Shown here: positions 26,690 to 35,002 of the stretch, one piece after another | Position numbering within the stretch: position 1 is the first letter of the stretch | Layout: the number at the start of each line of letters is the position of its first letter | Source: Microbacterium sp. SZ1 | Lineage (GTDB): Bacteria; Actinomycetota; Actinomycetes; Actinomycetales; Microbacteriaceae | Assembly: GCF_002362255.1 (NCBI RefSeq) | Contig: NZ_LPVV01000004.1 | Coordinates: forward strand, 310,001-374,000 | Direction: 5' to 3' | DNA length: 64,000 nt | Made by a program: the position numbers and the translations under genes | Notes under the pieces: model-generated | Database searches by the model: none | What the model saw: the letters and a program-made list of their open reading frames with translations, nothing else | What the model was told of the DNA's origin: nothing

Positions 26690-27751
26690 TCAGCGCCGCG
26701 GCGCGGCGGTCGTGGTCCCCGCGCGGAAGCGGCACGTCAGGTGCAGCGAGACTCCCGGCTCTCCGCGCAGCATTCGCGCGACCTGCTCGCCGGCGGCGCG
26801 GCCCTTCTCCACCGCGGGCTGCACGCTCGTCGTGAGCACGAGGTCGCCGAGTCCGTCGGCGTCGATCCCGTCGAAACCGGCCACCGACAGATCCTCCGGT
26901 ACGCGCAGTCCGAGCTCCTCCGCCGCGCGGATGACGCCGACCGCGAGCAGATCGCTCTGCGCGAAGATGGCCGTCGGCCGCGATGCGGGATCCTCGAGCA
27001 GCATCCGACCGACCAGCAGTCCCTCGTCGATGAGGCTGCCCGAGGCCGAGATCGCCGGGGCATCGGGGAAGATCTCGCGCATGCCTGCCAGACGATCCAC
27101 GGTGACGTCGACCGTGGCCGTAGCGATGCGCTCCGCCGTGACCGTCCCGCGCACGCGGTCCTGATCGAGCGGCAGCGTGACGAGAGCGAGGTCGCGGTGC
27201 CCGAGCTCGCGGAGGTGCCGTGCCACGTCCGCCGCGGCCGCCTGATTGTCGAGGGTGATGCGCGGGATGCCGTCGCCCGCGTCCCCCTCGATGACGACGA
27301 CGGGGAGACCTCGGCCGCGGACGACGTCGAGAGATGCCCGGGTGCGACCGGAGCATCCGATCAGGACCACGGCGTCGACGGGTGCGCTCGCGAGGGGCGA
27401 TCCGTCATCGCCCGGCTCGTCGCGCATCAGCAGGATGCCGGCGCTCAGCTCGGCGAGCCCGTCGGTGAGGCCGTCCATCATCGCCGTCGTCACGGGGTCG
27501 AGGAACGCGGCCCGCAGATGCCCTTCGAGGACGACTGCGACGATGCCGCTCCGCCCTCGCCGCAGCGACGCCGCGCGGGGGTCGGGTCCGGCGTAGCCGA
27601 GCTCCGCCGCCGCGGCCAGGACCCTCTCGCGGGTGGCCGGGGCGACGTTGGCCTTGCCGCTGAAGACGACGGATGCCGTGGAGGTCGCGACCCCCGCCTC
27701 GCGCGCGACATCGGCGATGGTCGCGCGGCGCGGAGTTTCGGGACTGGTCAT
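26690..27751 (-). CDS. LacI family transcriptional regulator
   Basis: 353 aa. Typical LacI N-terminus (about residues 10-60: TIADVAREAGVATSTASVVFSGKANVAPATRERVL) and a periplasmic-binding-protein-like sensor domain. ATG 27751 lies 6 nt after TATCCT (27763-27758), so it is probably leaderless. A perfect 16-bp palindrome in the shared upstream region suggests autorepression and control of the divergent MFS gene. The effector is unknown. Confidence 0.9.
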   Translation of the reverse strand: MTSPETPRRATIADVAREAGVATSTASVVFSGKANVAPATRERVLAAAAELGYAGPDPRAASLRRGRSGIVAVVLEGHLRAAFLDPVTTAMMDGLTDGLAELSAGILLMRDEPGDDGSPLASAPVDAVVLIGCSGRTRASLDVVRGRGLPVVVIEGDAGDGIPRITLDNQAAAADVARHLRELGHRDLALVTLPLDQDRVRGTVTAERIATATVDVTVDRLAGMREIFPDAPAISASGSLIDEGLLVGRMLLEDPASRPTAIFAQSDLLAVGVIRAAEELGLRVPEDLSVAGFDGIDADGLGDLVLTTSVQPAVEKGRAAGEQVARMLRGEPGVSLHLTCRFRAGTTTAAPRR

Positions 27752-27783
27752 ACTCCGAGGATAACCCGCCGTGGCTAGGCGGG

Positions 27784-27799
27784 ATCGAATCGATTCGAT
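27784..27799. promoter_or_regulatory. LacI-type operator between lacI and MFS gene
   Basis: ATCGAATCGATTCGAT, a perfect 16-bp palindrome with the central CG typical of LacI operators. Its last base is the first base of the MFS -10 box TAGGCT (27799-27804), and it covers the expected -35 of the lacI promoter, so bound repressor would block both. Confidence 0.75.
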
Positions 27800-27810
27800 A
27801 GGCTCTCCTC

Positions 27811-29046
27811 ATGCAGCACGTCCTCACCCGCGCGCAGTACGTCCGCTGGCGCACCGCGATCTTCGCGATCTTCTTCATCAGCGGTCTGTCGGTCGCGACC
27901 TGGGCGTCGCGGGTGCCCAGCATCAAGATCGCCCTCGAGATCGACAAGGCCCAGGTCGGGTTGCTGCTGCTCGGCGGCGGCATCGCGTCGATCATCGGCA
28001 TCTCGTCGAGCCCCGCGATCTTGGCGCGCACGGGTGCGCGTCTCGGCATGACGCTGTCGATCGCCACGTTCGCCTCCGGCGTCGCGCTGATCGGCATCGG
28101 TGCGAACCTCTTCGGCTCGTTCCCGGTGGTGCTGATCGGCCTGGCTCTGTTCGGCCTCGGCAACGGCTGCATCGACGTGATGATGAACGTGGAGGCGACC
28201 GCGATCGAACAGCACGCGAGCAAGACCATCCTGCCGCTGTTCCACGCCTTCTTCAGCTTCGGGACCGTCGCCGGGGCCGGCCTCGGCGCCCTCGCCGCGC
28301 AGCTGCACATCGACGTCTTCCTGCACACCCTCGCCACGGCGATCCTCATCGCGGCGATCGGGGCAGTCAGCATCATTAACGTCCCCGCGCGCAGCGAGGC
28401 GCTCGACCCCGAGGTCGGCTCGGGCGAGAAGCCGCACTGGCGCGAGCGCATGCACCTCGCGCTGGCGGCCTGGCGCGAACCGCGCACCTACGCGATCGGC
28501 GTGGTCATGCTGGGCATGTCCTTCGCGGAGGGCGGCGCGAACGACTGGCTCGCACTCGGCGTCGCGGAGGACCACGGCGGTGGTACGGCTCTCGGCGCCG
28601 CGGCCCTCGCGACCTTCTCCGTGGCGATGACCGCCGTCCGAATCCTCGGCGGCCCGCTCGTCGACCGCTTCGGCCGCGTCGTCGTGCTGCGCATCCTCGC
28701 GCTCACGGCCGCCTCCGGCATCCTGCTGTTCATCCTCGCCCCGTCGCTGCCGCTCGTGTTCGTCGGCGCCGCCCTGTGGGGCGTAGGTGCCTCGCTCGGG
28801 TTCCCGCTGGGCATGTCGGCTGCGGCCGACGACCCCGCCAAGGCGGCGGCGCGTGTGAGCGCCGCCGCGACCATCGGGTACATCTCGTTCCTCGGCGGCC
28901 CGCCGGTGCTCGGATTCATCAGCGAGCACATCGGGCTCCTCAACACGCTGTTCATCCTCGTCGGACTCGCCGTGCTCTCCGGGCTCTTCTCAGGAGCCGC
29001 CCGTCCACTGCGCGAAGACGAGAAGACACCGGTCTCGACGGGCTGA
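27811..29046 (+). CDS. MFS transporter (fucose-permease-like/YfkF group)
   Basis: 411 aa, 12 transmembrane helices. The N-terminus (FFISGLSVATWASRVPSIKIAL) and the block GLGNGCIDVMMNVEA resemble the MFS group that includes sugar permeases of the FucP/YfkF type. A leaderless start at ATG 27811 is supported by TAGGCT 6 nt upstream. The divergent LacI regulator and operator suggest that a sugar-related ligand controls it. It could also work as an exporter. Confidence 0.8.
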   Translation: MQHVLTRAQYVRWRTAIFAIFFISGLSVATWASRVPSIKIALEIDKAQVGLLLLGGGIASIIGISSSPAILARTGARLGMTLSIATFASGVALIGIGANLFGSFPVVLIGLALFGLGNGCIDVMMNVEATAIEQHASKTILPLFHAFFSFGTVAGAGLGALAAQLHIDVFLHTLATAILIAAIGAVSIINVPARSEALDPEVGSGEKPHWRERMHLALAAWREPRTYAIGVVMLGMSFAEGGANDWLALGVAEDHGGGTALGAAALATFSVAMTAVRILGGPLVDRFGRVVVLRILALTAASGILLFILAPSLPLVFVGAALWGVGASLGFPLGMSAAADDPAKAAARVSAAATIGYISFLGGPPVLGFISEHIGLLNTLFILVGLAVLSGLFSGAARPLREDEKTPVSTG

Positions 29047-29080
29047 CGTCGTCCGCGCCCGATGCGGTTAGGCTCGTCGG

Positions 29081-29776
29081 GTGCGTCTCGTCATCGCCCG
29101 CTGCTCCGTCGATTACTCCGGGCGGCTGAATGCTCATCTGCCTCTCGCCACGCGCCTGTTGGTGCACAAGGGCGACGGCAGCCTGCTCGTGCACTCGGAC
29201 GGCGGCAGCTACAAGCCCCTGAACTGGATGAGCCCTCCCTGCTCGCTCTCGACCGAGGCGCCGGGCGAGGAGGAGTCGATCGCCGGGGTGACCGAAGTCT
29301 GGCGGGTCACGCACAAGAAGACCGGCGATGCCCTGCGCGTGCAGATCTACGAGGTCATCCACGACTCGAACCATGACCTGGGGATCGACCCGGGCCTGCA
29401 GAAGGATGGCGTCGAGGCCGACCTGCAGCGTCTGCTGGCCGAGCAGGTCGATCGCATCGCCGACGGTGCGACGCTCGTGCGCCGCGAGTACCCGACCGCG
29501 ATCGGTCCGGTCGATCTGCTGGTGAGGGATGCCGACGGCGTGGCGATCGCGGTGGAGGTCAAGCGCCGCGGAGACATCGACGGGGTCGAGCAGCTCACGC
29601 GCTACCTCGACCTGCTCCGCCGCGACCCCCACCTGTCGCCGGTGCAGGGGGTGTTCGCCGCGCAGGAGATCAAACCGCAGGCGCGCGTCCTGGCGGAGGA
29701 CCGCGGCATCCGCTGCCTCGTGCTCGACTACGACGACATGAAGGGCATCGAGTCCGGCATCCCCCGACTGTTCTGA
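29081..29776 (+). CDS. nucS: Mismatch-specific endonuclease NucS/EndoMS
   Basis: 231 aa, the full family length. An N-terminal DNA-binding/dimerisation domain is followed by a RecB-like nuclease domain: [19 protein letters not shown] carries the catalytic Asp and [10 protein letters not shown] the Glu-x-Lys pair, then QLTRYLDLL. NucS replaces MutS/MutL mismatch repair in actinobacteria, cutting both strands at mismatches. GTG 29081 lies 6 nt after TAGGCT (29069-29074), so it is probably leaderless. It stands alone between an MFS gene and a small convergent gene. Confidence 0.93.
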   Translation: MRLVIARCSVDYSGRLNAHLPLATRLLVHKGDGSLLVHSDGGSYKPLNWMSPPCSLSTEAPGEEESIAGVTEVWRVTHKKTGDALRVQIYEVIHDSNHDLGIDPGLQKDGVEADLQRLLAEQVDRIADGATLVRREYPTAIGPVDLLVRDADGVAIAVEVKRRGDIDGVEQLTRYLDLLRRDPHLSPVQGVFAAQEIKPQARVLAEDRGIRCLVLDYDDMKGIESGIPRLF

Positions 29777-29778
29777 CG

Positions 29779-30048
29779 TCAGCGAGACGTGACGAGTCGC
29801 GGGAGCGGGCCTTCGAGTCGCGCGATCGCGACCTTCACCTGGGACAGCTCATGCTCCACCCCGCCCATGCGAGTCTCGAGACGATCGATCCGGGCGTCCG
29901 CCGCCGCGAACCGTGCCTCCATCCGGGCGTCCGCCGCCGCGTACCGCGCGTCCATCCTGGTGAGGAACCAGCCGCAGGCGCTCACGAACGCGACGATCAC
30001 CGACACCGCGCAGGCGATGATCGCGATGAGTTCCATCGACACGTACAT
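29779..30048 (-). CDS. Small membrane-anchored coiled-coil protein
   Basis: 89 aa. One transmembrane helix at residues ~6-28 (LIAIIACAVSVIVAFVSACGWF), then a coiled coil made of a near-repeated unit (TRMDARYAAADARMEARFAAADARIDRLE is two imperfect copies of R-M-x-A-R-x-A-A-A-D-A) and VEHELSQVKVAIARLEG. ATG 30048 has GGGGGA directly upstream. It resembles many short phage- and plasmid-like hypotheticals with a membrane anchor and heptads. Function unknown. Confidence 0.65.
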   Translation of the reverse strand: MYVSMELIAIIACAVSVIVAFVSACGWFLTRMDARYAAADARMEARFAAADARIDRLETRMGGVEHELSQVKVAIARLEGPLPRLVTSR

Positions 30049-30177
30049 TCCCCCAGTCTTCTCCGCATCCGCGGCGATGTCCCGACGGTAACCGCATGAG
30101 ATCCGGCATCCCAGTATCCGTGGAGAAGCCCATCGGGGCGGATTCTGTGCAGGACCGGTGCCCATAGGCTGGAAGGT

Positions 30178-30843
30178 ATGCCTCTCTCCCCTTACTCCTG
30201 CGTGCTGTGGGACGTCGACGGCACCATCGTCGACGCCTCCGTCGGCATCCTCCGTCGACTGAACGTGGCGCTCACGCACTTCGGTCGGCCTGCGCCGACG
30301 CGCGAGGAGCTGATCCACTGGATCGGCCCGCCCATGTTCGACTCGTTCCAGGCACAGGCGGGGATGACGCCCGAGCAGGCGACGGAGGCCGTGTCGTTCT
30401 ACCGCACGCTCGGCAAGGCCGACGGCTACACCACGGACATCGCCACCTACGTGGGGGTCCCGGAGATCCTCCGTGACGTGCATGCCGCCGGCATCCCGCA
30501 GGCCACCGCCAGTTCCAAGCCCGAGATCCAGGTCGACGCCATCGTCGACTTCCTCGAGCTGCGCCCGTACTTCGTGACGACGGTCGGCGCGACGCCCGAC
30601 GAGGCGACTCTCGCCACCAAGACAGACATCGTGGCCGAGGCGCTGCGCCGACTGGCCGCCCACGGCATCGACATCTCGCGGCCCGTGCTGATCGGAGACC
30701 GCCACCACGACGTCGAAGGAGGCGCCGCGAACGACGTGCCGGTGATCTTCGTCGACTGGGGTTTCAGCGACTCGCACGAGGGCGACGACGCGGCTTACCG
30801 CGTGTCGACGGCCGACGAGCTCCGCTCGCTCCTGCTCGGCTGA
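30178..30843 (+). CDS. HAD-family hydrolase, phosphoglycolate-phosphatase-like
   Basis: 221 aa. HAD motif I is LWDVDGTIVDA (nucleophile and acid Asp), motif II is in ATASSKPE, motif III Lys is in TKTDI and motif IV is LIGDRHHDVEGG. A helical C1 cap sits between I and II. This is the Gph/PpaX subgroup. ATG 30178 follows TAGGCT (30165-30170) with a 7-nt gap, another likely leaderless transcript. The substrate is unknown; phosphoglycolate or a sugar phosphate is plausible. Confidence 0.85.
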   Translation: MPLSPYSCVLWDVDGTIVDASVGILRRLNVALTHFGRPAPTREELIHWIGPPMFDSFQAQAGMTPEQATEAVSFYRTLGKADGYTTDIATYVGVPEILRDVHAAGIPQATASSKPEIQVDAIVDFLELRPYFVTTVGATPDEATLATKTDIVAEALRRLAAHGIDISRPVLIGDRHHDVEGGAANDVPVIFVDWGFSDSHEGDDAAYRVSTADELRSLLLG

Positions 30844-30867
30844 GACCCGTCAGGACCTGTGAAAGCA

Positions 30868-30921
30868 CAGAACTCCCCGCCGGATGCCGCACTCATTGCG
30901 GCACCCGGTCAGGGAGTTCTG
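30868..30921. terminator. Bidirectional terminator between HAD and cspA genes
   Basis: Outer arms CAGAACTCCC (30868-30877) and GGGAGTTCTG (30912-30921) are perfect complements; an inner hairpin TGCCGCA/TGCGGCA (30885-30891/30897-30903) stacks inside. It lies between convergent genes. Confidence 0.75.
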
Positions 30922-30934
30922 TAGGTCGCCCGCC

Positions 30935-31141
30935 TCAGAGAGGACGGATGTTCTCGGCCTGCAGGCCCTTGGGGCCCTGCGCGACGTCGAACTCGACTCG
31001 CTGGTTCTCCTCCAGCGAGCGATAGCCGGAAGACTGGATGGCGGAGTAGTGCGCGAAAACGTCAGCGCCGCCGTCGTCGGGGGAGATGAAGCCGAAGCCC
31101 TTCTCCGAGTTGAACCACTTGACCGTGCCCTGGGTGCTCAT
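30935..31141 (-). CDS. Cold shock protein (CspA family)
   Basis: 68 aa, a single cold-shock domain of standard length: [15 protein letters not shown] carries RNP1 (KGFGFI) and DVFAHYSAI carries RNP2, with AYxx replaced by AHYS. The family binds single-stranded RNA and DNA and acts as an RNA chaperone. A ~550-bp upstream region with several strong hairpins suggests the long structured 5' leader seen in many csp mRNAs. Confidence 0.93.
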   Translation of the reverse strand: MSTQGTVKWFNSEKGFGFISPDDGGADVFAHYSAIQSSGYRSLEENQRVEFDVAQGPKGLQAENIRPL

Positions 31142-31322
31142 TTACTGCCTGTTCTGCTGGGAAAAGAAGCCGACGCAGGATGCACCGACGTGGTCCACGC
31201 TAGTGGAGCACCGCCGGAGCGGAAGTCCCGGTGTCAGCCCGTAACCCAAATGTTGCATGAGCGACCTCTCGCCGTCACAACAGCGTGACGGTCGCCGGCG
31301 TCGCCAGGCCGGAAAATGGTGT

Positions 31323-31505
31323 GGCCCTCACCGCGGGGGGAGCGATGAGGGCCGAAGACGACCGGAGGGTGCGTCGGAGACCATGCTACCCCCTTCGCGG
31401 AGGATTTGTCCCCCATTTGGGGGACAACGGCGAAAATTGCGGAAACCCACAACGATAGCGGCCCCCTCGAGCGGCCCATTGGGGACTGAGCGACTCGAGG
31501 GGGCC
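31323..31505. promoter_or_regulatory. Cluster of strong hairpins in the cspA upstream region
   Basis: The 552-bp gap 31142-31693 has no convincing gene. It holds three perfect stems: 31323-31330/31346-31353 (GGCCCTCA), 31406-31415/31418-31427 (TTGTCCCCCA, 2-nt centre) and 31460-31471/31494-31505 (GGCCCCCTCGAG). They probably belong to a structured cspA leader or to terminators and operators for the two flanking divergent genes. Confidence 0.5.
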
Positions 31506-31644
31506 CAATCGCATGCACGGATCGCCTTTGCCTCTGGGGAAGGCAGCCCGTCATCTGGGGTAGACGGAGCGATCAATCCCCTGTGCATGCACCTTCACCA
31601 TAAACGAGGAAACGCGTTCGCGCCATGGGGTCCTCGCCGTGTCA

Positions 31645-31658
31645 CGGGAGCGCTCCCG
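31645..31658. promoter_or_regulatory. LacI-type operator (CebR-like palindrome) upstream of the aroE-like gene
   Basis: CGGGAGCGCTCCCG, a perfect 14-bp palindrome, ends 24 bp before the -10 box TAGCCT (31682-31687). Known actinobacterial LacI regulators such as CebR bind GGGAGCGCTCCC sites. A second, 10-bp palindrome GTGCATGCAC lies at 31583-31592. Confidence 0.5.
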
Positions 31659-31693
31659 CAGCGCGGCTGCGCGCCCTTGGGTAGCCTGATGCG

Positions 31694-32512
31694 GTGACCA
31701 TGCTGAACAAAGACATGACGCTGTGCATCTCGCTGTCGGCGCGGCCGAGCAACAACGGCACCCGGTTCCACAACTTCCTCTACGAGGAGCTCGGACTCAA
31801 CTGGATCTACAAGGCGTTCGCTCCGACCGACCTCGGGCAGGCGATTGCCGGCGTGCGCGGTCTCGGCATTCGCGGCTGCGCCGTGTCGATGCCGTACAAG
31901 GAGGATGTGATCGCTCTCGTGGATCGCATGGACGCCTCCGCCGCCGCGATCGACTCGGTCAACACCGTCGTGAACGATGACGGCGTGCTCACCGCGTACA
32001 ACACCGACTACAGCGCGATCGCCCAGCTCATCGAGCGGAACGCGCTCGACCCGAAGTCGTCGGTGCTCCTGCGGGGATCCGGCGGCATGGCCAAGGCGAC
32101 CGCCGCGGCCTTCCGCGACGCGGGCTTCTCTGCAGTGACGATCGCAGCGCGCAACGAGGAGCGTGGTCGCGCCCTCGCCGACCTCTACGACTTCGCGTGG
32201 ATCCCGGATGCCGACGGCGTCGCCGCAGACGTCATCGTGAACATCACGCCGATCGGCATGGCCGGCGGCGCCGAGGCACAGTCGCTGTCGTTCGACCAGG
32301 AGCAGATCGCTGCGGCATCCGTCGTGTTCGACGTCGTGGCCCTCCCCGCTGAGACGCCGCTCGTCCAGGCGGCTCGGGCTGCGGGCAAGACGGTGATCAC
32401 CGGCGCCGAGGTCGCGACACTGCAGGCGCTCGAGCAGTTCGTGCTCTACACCGGCATCCGCCCGACGTCCGAGCAGGTGCGCGCGGCCGAGGAGTTCATG
32501 CGCGCGCAGTGA
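31694..32512 (+). CDS. Shikimate/quinate dehydrogenase-like protein
   Basis: 272 aa. AroE fold: an N-terminal substrate domain with SMPYKE (Lys equivalent of the NVTxPxK motif), VNTVV, YNTDY (catalytic Asp), then the nucleotide domain with GSGGMAKATAAAF and ITPIGMAGG. The SLSARPSNNGTRFHN start departs from the classical SxSPxxHN substrate loop, so quinate or another hydroxy acid is possible instead of shikimate. GTG 31694 lies 6 nt after TAGCCT (leaderless). A LacI-type palindrome upstream hints at sugar-linked or catabolic control. It sits away from any aromatic pathway genes. Confidence 0.75.
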   Translation: MTMLNKDMTLCISLSARPSNNGTRFHNFLYEELGLNWIYKAFAPTDLGQAIAGVRGLGIRGCAVSMPYKEDVIALVDRMDASAAAIDSVNTVVNDDGVLTAYNTDYSAIAQLIERNALDPKSSVLLRGSGGMAKATAAAFRDAGFSAVTIAARNEERGRALADLYDFAWIPDADGVAADVIVNITPIGMAGGAEAQSLSFDQEQIAAASVVFDVVALPAETPLVQAARAAGKTVITGAEVATLQALEQFVLYTGIRPTSEQVRAAEEFMRAQ

Positions 32513-32518
32513 CGCGGC

Positions 32519-33709
32519 TCAGGCCGAGACGGTCTGCAGCGTGCCCGTCGCCGCGGACGCCGTGCCTCGCCGAGCGAGAACGCTCGCGACCACCATCACC
32601 ACGAGAGCGGATGCCGTGATCGCGGCGCCGATCCAGATGGGCGAGGTGTAGCCGAGCCCGGCGGAGATGCCGAGTCCGCCTGCCCACGCACCGAGCGCGT
32701 TGCCGATGTTGAACGCGCCGATGTTCGCACCGGAGGCGAGCGTCGGTGCACCGCCCGCATACTGCATGACACGGCTCTGCAGTCCGGGGACCGTGCCGAA
32801 GCCGAAGGCGCCCATCACGACGAGCAGGCCGATCGTCGCGGGCTGCGACCACGCCAGCATCCCGAAGAGGACGAGGATGACGGCGAGCGCCGCGATGAAC
32901 CAGAGCAGCGTCCGGTCGATCGCCCGATCGGCGAGCCGGCCACCCACCCAGTTGCCGACCACGAGCCCGGCTCCGAAGAGCACGAGGAGCCACGGCACGG
33001 CCGACGCCGAGAATCCGCTGACGCCGGTGAGCGTGTAGGCGATGTAGGTGAAGGCGCCGAACATGCCGCCGAAGGCGAGGGCCGTCACGATGAGCGAGAG
33101 CCACACCTGACCGGAGGCGAAGGCACGCAGCTCGTGGCGGAGGCTCACGGATGCGTCGGATACACGAGGAGCGGAGACGAGCAGGGCGATGCCGAGGAAC
33201 GCGACGACGCCGATCGCGGAGATCACCCAGAACGTCGCGCGCCAGCCGAACTGCTGTCCGATGAAGGTGCCGAACGGCACGCCGAGCACGTTGGCGGCCG
33301 TGAGACCGGTGAACATGATCGCGATCGCGCCCGCCTTCTTCGCCGGAGCGACCAGGCTCGCGGCGACGACCGAGCCGATGCCGAAGAACGCCCCGTGGCA
33401 GAGGGCGGCCACGATGCGGCCGATCATTGCCGTGGAGTAGTCGGGCGCGATCGCGGTCAGGGCGTTGCCCGCGATGAAAAGCACGACGAGTCCGAGCAGC
33501 ACGGCCTTGCGCGGCAGACGCGTGGTCGCGGCGGTGAGCCCGAGAGCTCCGACGACGACGCTCAGCGCGTAGCCCGAGATGAGCCAGCCGGCCGTTGCTT
33601 CGGTGACGGCGAAGTCGGAGGCCACCTCCGGCAGCAGGCCCATGATCACGAACTCGGTGAGTCCGATCCCGAAGGCGCCGATGGCGAGGGCGATGAGTCC
33701 GAGTGGCAT
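32519..33709 (-). CDS. MFS transporter, AraJ/arabinose-efflux-like
   Basis: 396 aa, 12 transmembrane helices. The N-terminus MPLGLIALAIGAFGIGLTEFVIMGLLPEVA is highly typical of the AraJ/PbuE/YdhP drug-efflux MFS group. ATG 33709 has AAGGAG upstream; an open extension toward 33805 overlaps the regulatory region and is rejected. It diverges from a marR gene and is the probable MarR-controlled efflux pump. The substrate is unknown. Confidence 0.85.
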   Translation of the reverse strand: MPLGLIALAIGAFGIGLTEFVIMGLLPEVASDFAVTEATAGWLISGYALSVVVGALGLTAATTRLPRKAVLLGLVVLFIAGNALTAIAPDYSTAMIGRIVAALCHGAFFGIGSVVAASLVAPAKKAGAIAIMFTGLTAANVLGVPFGTFIGQQFGWRATFWVISAIGVVAFLGIALLVSAPRVSDASVSLRHELRAFASGQVWLSLIVTALAFGGMFGAFTYIAYTLTGVSGFSASAVPWLLVLFGAGLVVGNWVGGRLADRAIDRTLLWFIAALAVILVLFGMLAWSQPATIGLLVVMGAFGFGTVPGLQSRVMQYAGGAPTLASGANIGAFNIGNALGAWAGGLGISAGLGYTSPIWIGAAITASALVVMVVASVLARRGTASAATGTLQTVSA

Positions 33710-33737
33710 GAGTGCGCTCCTTGGTGCTCTGATAAAG

Positions 33738-33832
33738 TAGTTGCAGACGCGGGATATTGCGTCCGACGCATAATCATTGCACACGCAATTAGTCGGCGCA
33801 AGCAACTATCTGCGTCAGCAACGACTCAGGAG
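33738..33832. promoter_or_regulatory. MarR operator region between MFS and marR genes
   Basis: The 130-bp divergent region is packed with TTGC/GCAA half-sites: TAGTTGC (33738) with its complement GCAACTA (33802), TGCGT-CCG-ACGCA around 33757-33772, and ATTGC-ACAC-GCAAT at 33776-33789. This fits two or three MarR dimer sites controlling both genes. Confidence 0.55.
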
Positions 33833-33839
33833 GTCACCA

Positions 33840-34289
33840 ATGGGCATCTCGGACGACGCCGTCGAGATCCGCGCGCGCGGCTGGCGCACGCTCGCTGCGC
33901 TCCACGGACTGATCGACGCCGAACTCGAGCGGGCGCTCGGCGAGGCCGTCGGGCTCTCGGTCGTGGAGTACACGGTGCTCGACGCGCTCAGCCGCCAGGA
34001 CGGCTGGCACATGCGGATGCAGCAGCTCGCCCGCGCGACGGCCCTGAGCCCCAGCGCCACCACGCGTCTCGTGACCCGGCTCGAGGACCGCGGTCTGCTC
34101 ACACGCATCCTCTGCGCCGATGACCGCCGCGGCATCTACACCGAGCTCACCGCCGCCGGGCAGGCGCTCTACGAGAAGGCGCATCCGATCCACGACGACG
34201 CCCTCGAACGCACGCTGGGCGACGCCGTCACGCAGCCTGAGCTCGCCCCGGTCGTGCACGCGCTGCAAAGCGCCGCGGTCGGCGTCTGA
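33840..34289 (+). CDS. MarR family transcriptional regulator
   Basis: 149 aa. Winged helix typical of MarR (about residues 55-110: MRMQQLARATALSPSATTRLVTRLEDRGLLTR, wing DDRRGIYTELTAAG). ATG 33840 has GGAGG 6 nt upstream (33829-33833). It diverges from the AraJ-like pump, with several operator-like repeats between, so it most likely represses the pump and itself until a small phenolic or drug ligand binds. The racemase gene follows after 10 bp and may be co-transcribed. Confidence 0.88.
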   Translation: MGISDDAVEIRARGWRTLAALHGLIDAELERALGEAVGLSVVEYTVLDALSRQDGWHMRMQQLARATALSPSATTRLVTRLEDRGLLTRILCADDRRGIYTELTAAGQALYEKAHPIHDDALERTLGDAVTQPELAPVVHALQSAAVGV

Positions 34290-34299
34290 GAGGCTGAGC

Positions 34300-34995
34300 A
34301 TGCAGACGATCGGCGTTCTCGGCGGCATGAGCTGGGAGTCCTCCCTCGAGTGGTACCGGCTCGCGAACGAGCGGGTGCGCGAGCGCCTGGGCGGCCACCA
34401 CTCCGCGAAGATCGTGCTCGACTCGGTCGACTTCGCCGAGGTCGAGGCGATGCAGGTGCGGGGCGACTGGGATGCGGCGGGCGACCTCCTCGCCGATCGC
34501 GCTCGCGCCCTCGAGAGCGCCGGTGCGGAGCTGCTCGTGCTCTGCACCAACACCATGCACCTCGTCGCGGAGCGGATCCAGGACGCCGTCGGCATCCCGT
34601 TCCTGCACATCGGCGACGTCGCGGCCGAGGCCGTGAGACGCGCGGGAGTGTCGACGGTGGGTCTGCTCGGGACGGCCTTCACCATGGAGCAGCCGTTCTA
34701 TCGGGATCGACTGGCCGAGCACGGCATCCGCGCCCTGGTCCCCGACGCCGACGACCGCCTCGCGGTGCACACGATCATCTACGACGAGCTCGTGCACGGC
34801 GAGATCCGCGAGGAGTCGCGTGAGCGCTATCGCGAGGTCATCGACCGTCTGGTCGCGCAGGGCGCCGAAGGCGTCATCCTCGGATGCACCGAGATCGAGC
34901 TGCTCGTGTCGTCGGCGGACGCGCCGGTGCCGGTGTTCCCGACCACCGCGCTGCACGTCGCGGCGGCCGTCGATCGGGCCCTGGGCGACGTCTGA
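34300..34995 (+). CDS. Aspartate/glutamate racemase family protein
   Basis: 231 aa. The two catalytic cysteines are visible in the pseudo-symmetric domains: LLVLCTNTMH (about residue 83) and VILGCTEIELL (about 193), with N-terminal IGVLGGMSWESSLEWYR. This is the YgeA/RacD type, cofactor-independent racemases of aspartate, glutamate or broad substrates. It starts 10 bp after marR. A role in D-amino-acid supply is likely but substrate specificity cannot be read. Confidence 0.85.
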   Translation: MQTIGVLGGMSWESSLEWYRLANERVRERLGGHHSAKIVLDSVDFAEVEAMQVRGDWDAAGDLLADRARALESAGAELLVLCTNTMHLVAERIQDAVGIPFLHIGDVAAEAVRRAGVSTVGLLGTAFTMEQPFYRDRLAEHGIRALVPDADDRLAVHTIIYDELVHGEIREESRERYREVIDRLVAQGAEGVILGCTEIELLVSSADAPVPVFPTTALHVAAAVDRALGDV

Positions 34996-35002
34996 ACAGC
35001 CG

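Noticed and set aside
31234-31697. Open frames on both strands in the cspA upstream gap
   Set aside because: They overlap the perfect hairpins, have proline/arginine-rich translations, no ribosome sites, and conflict with the promoter of the aroE-like gene.
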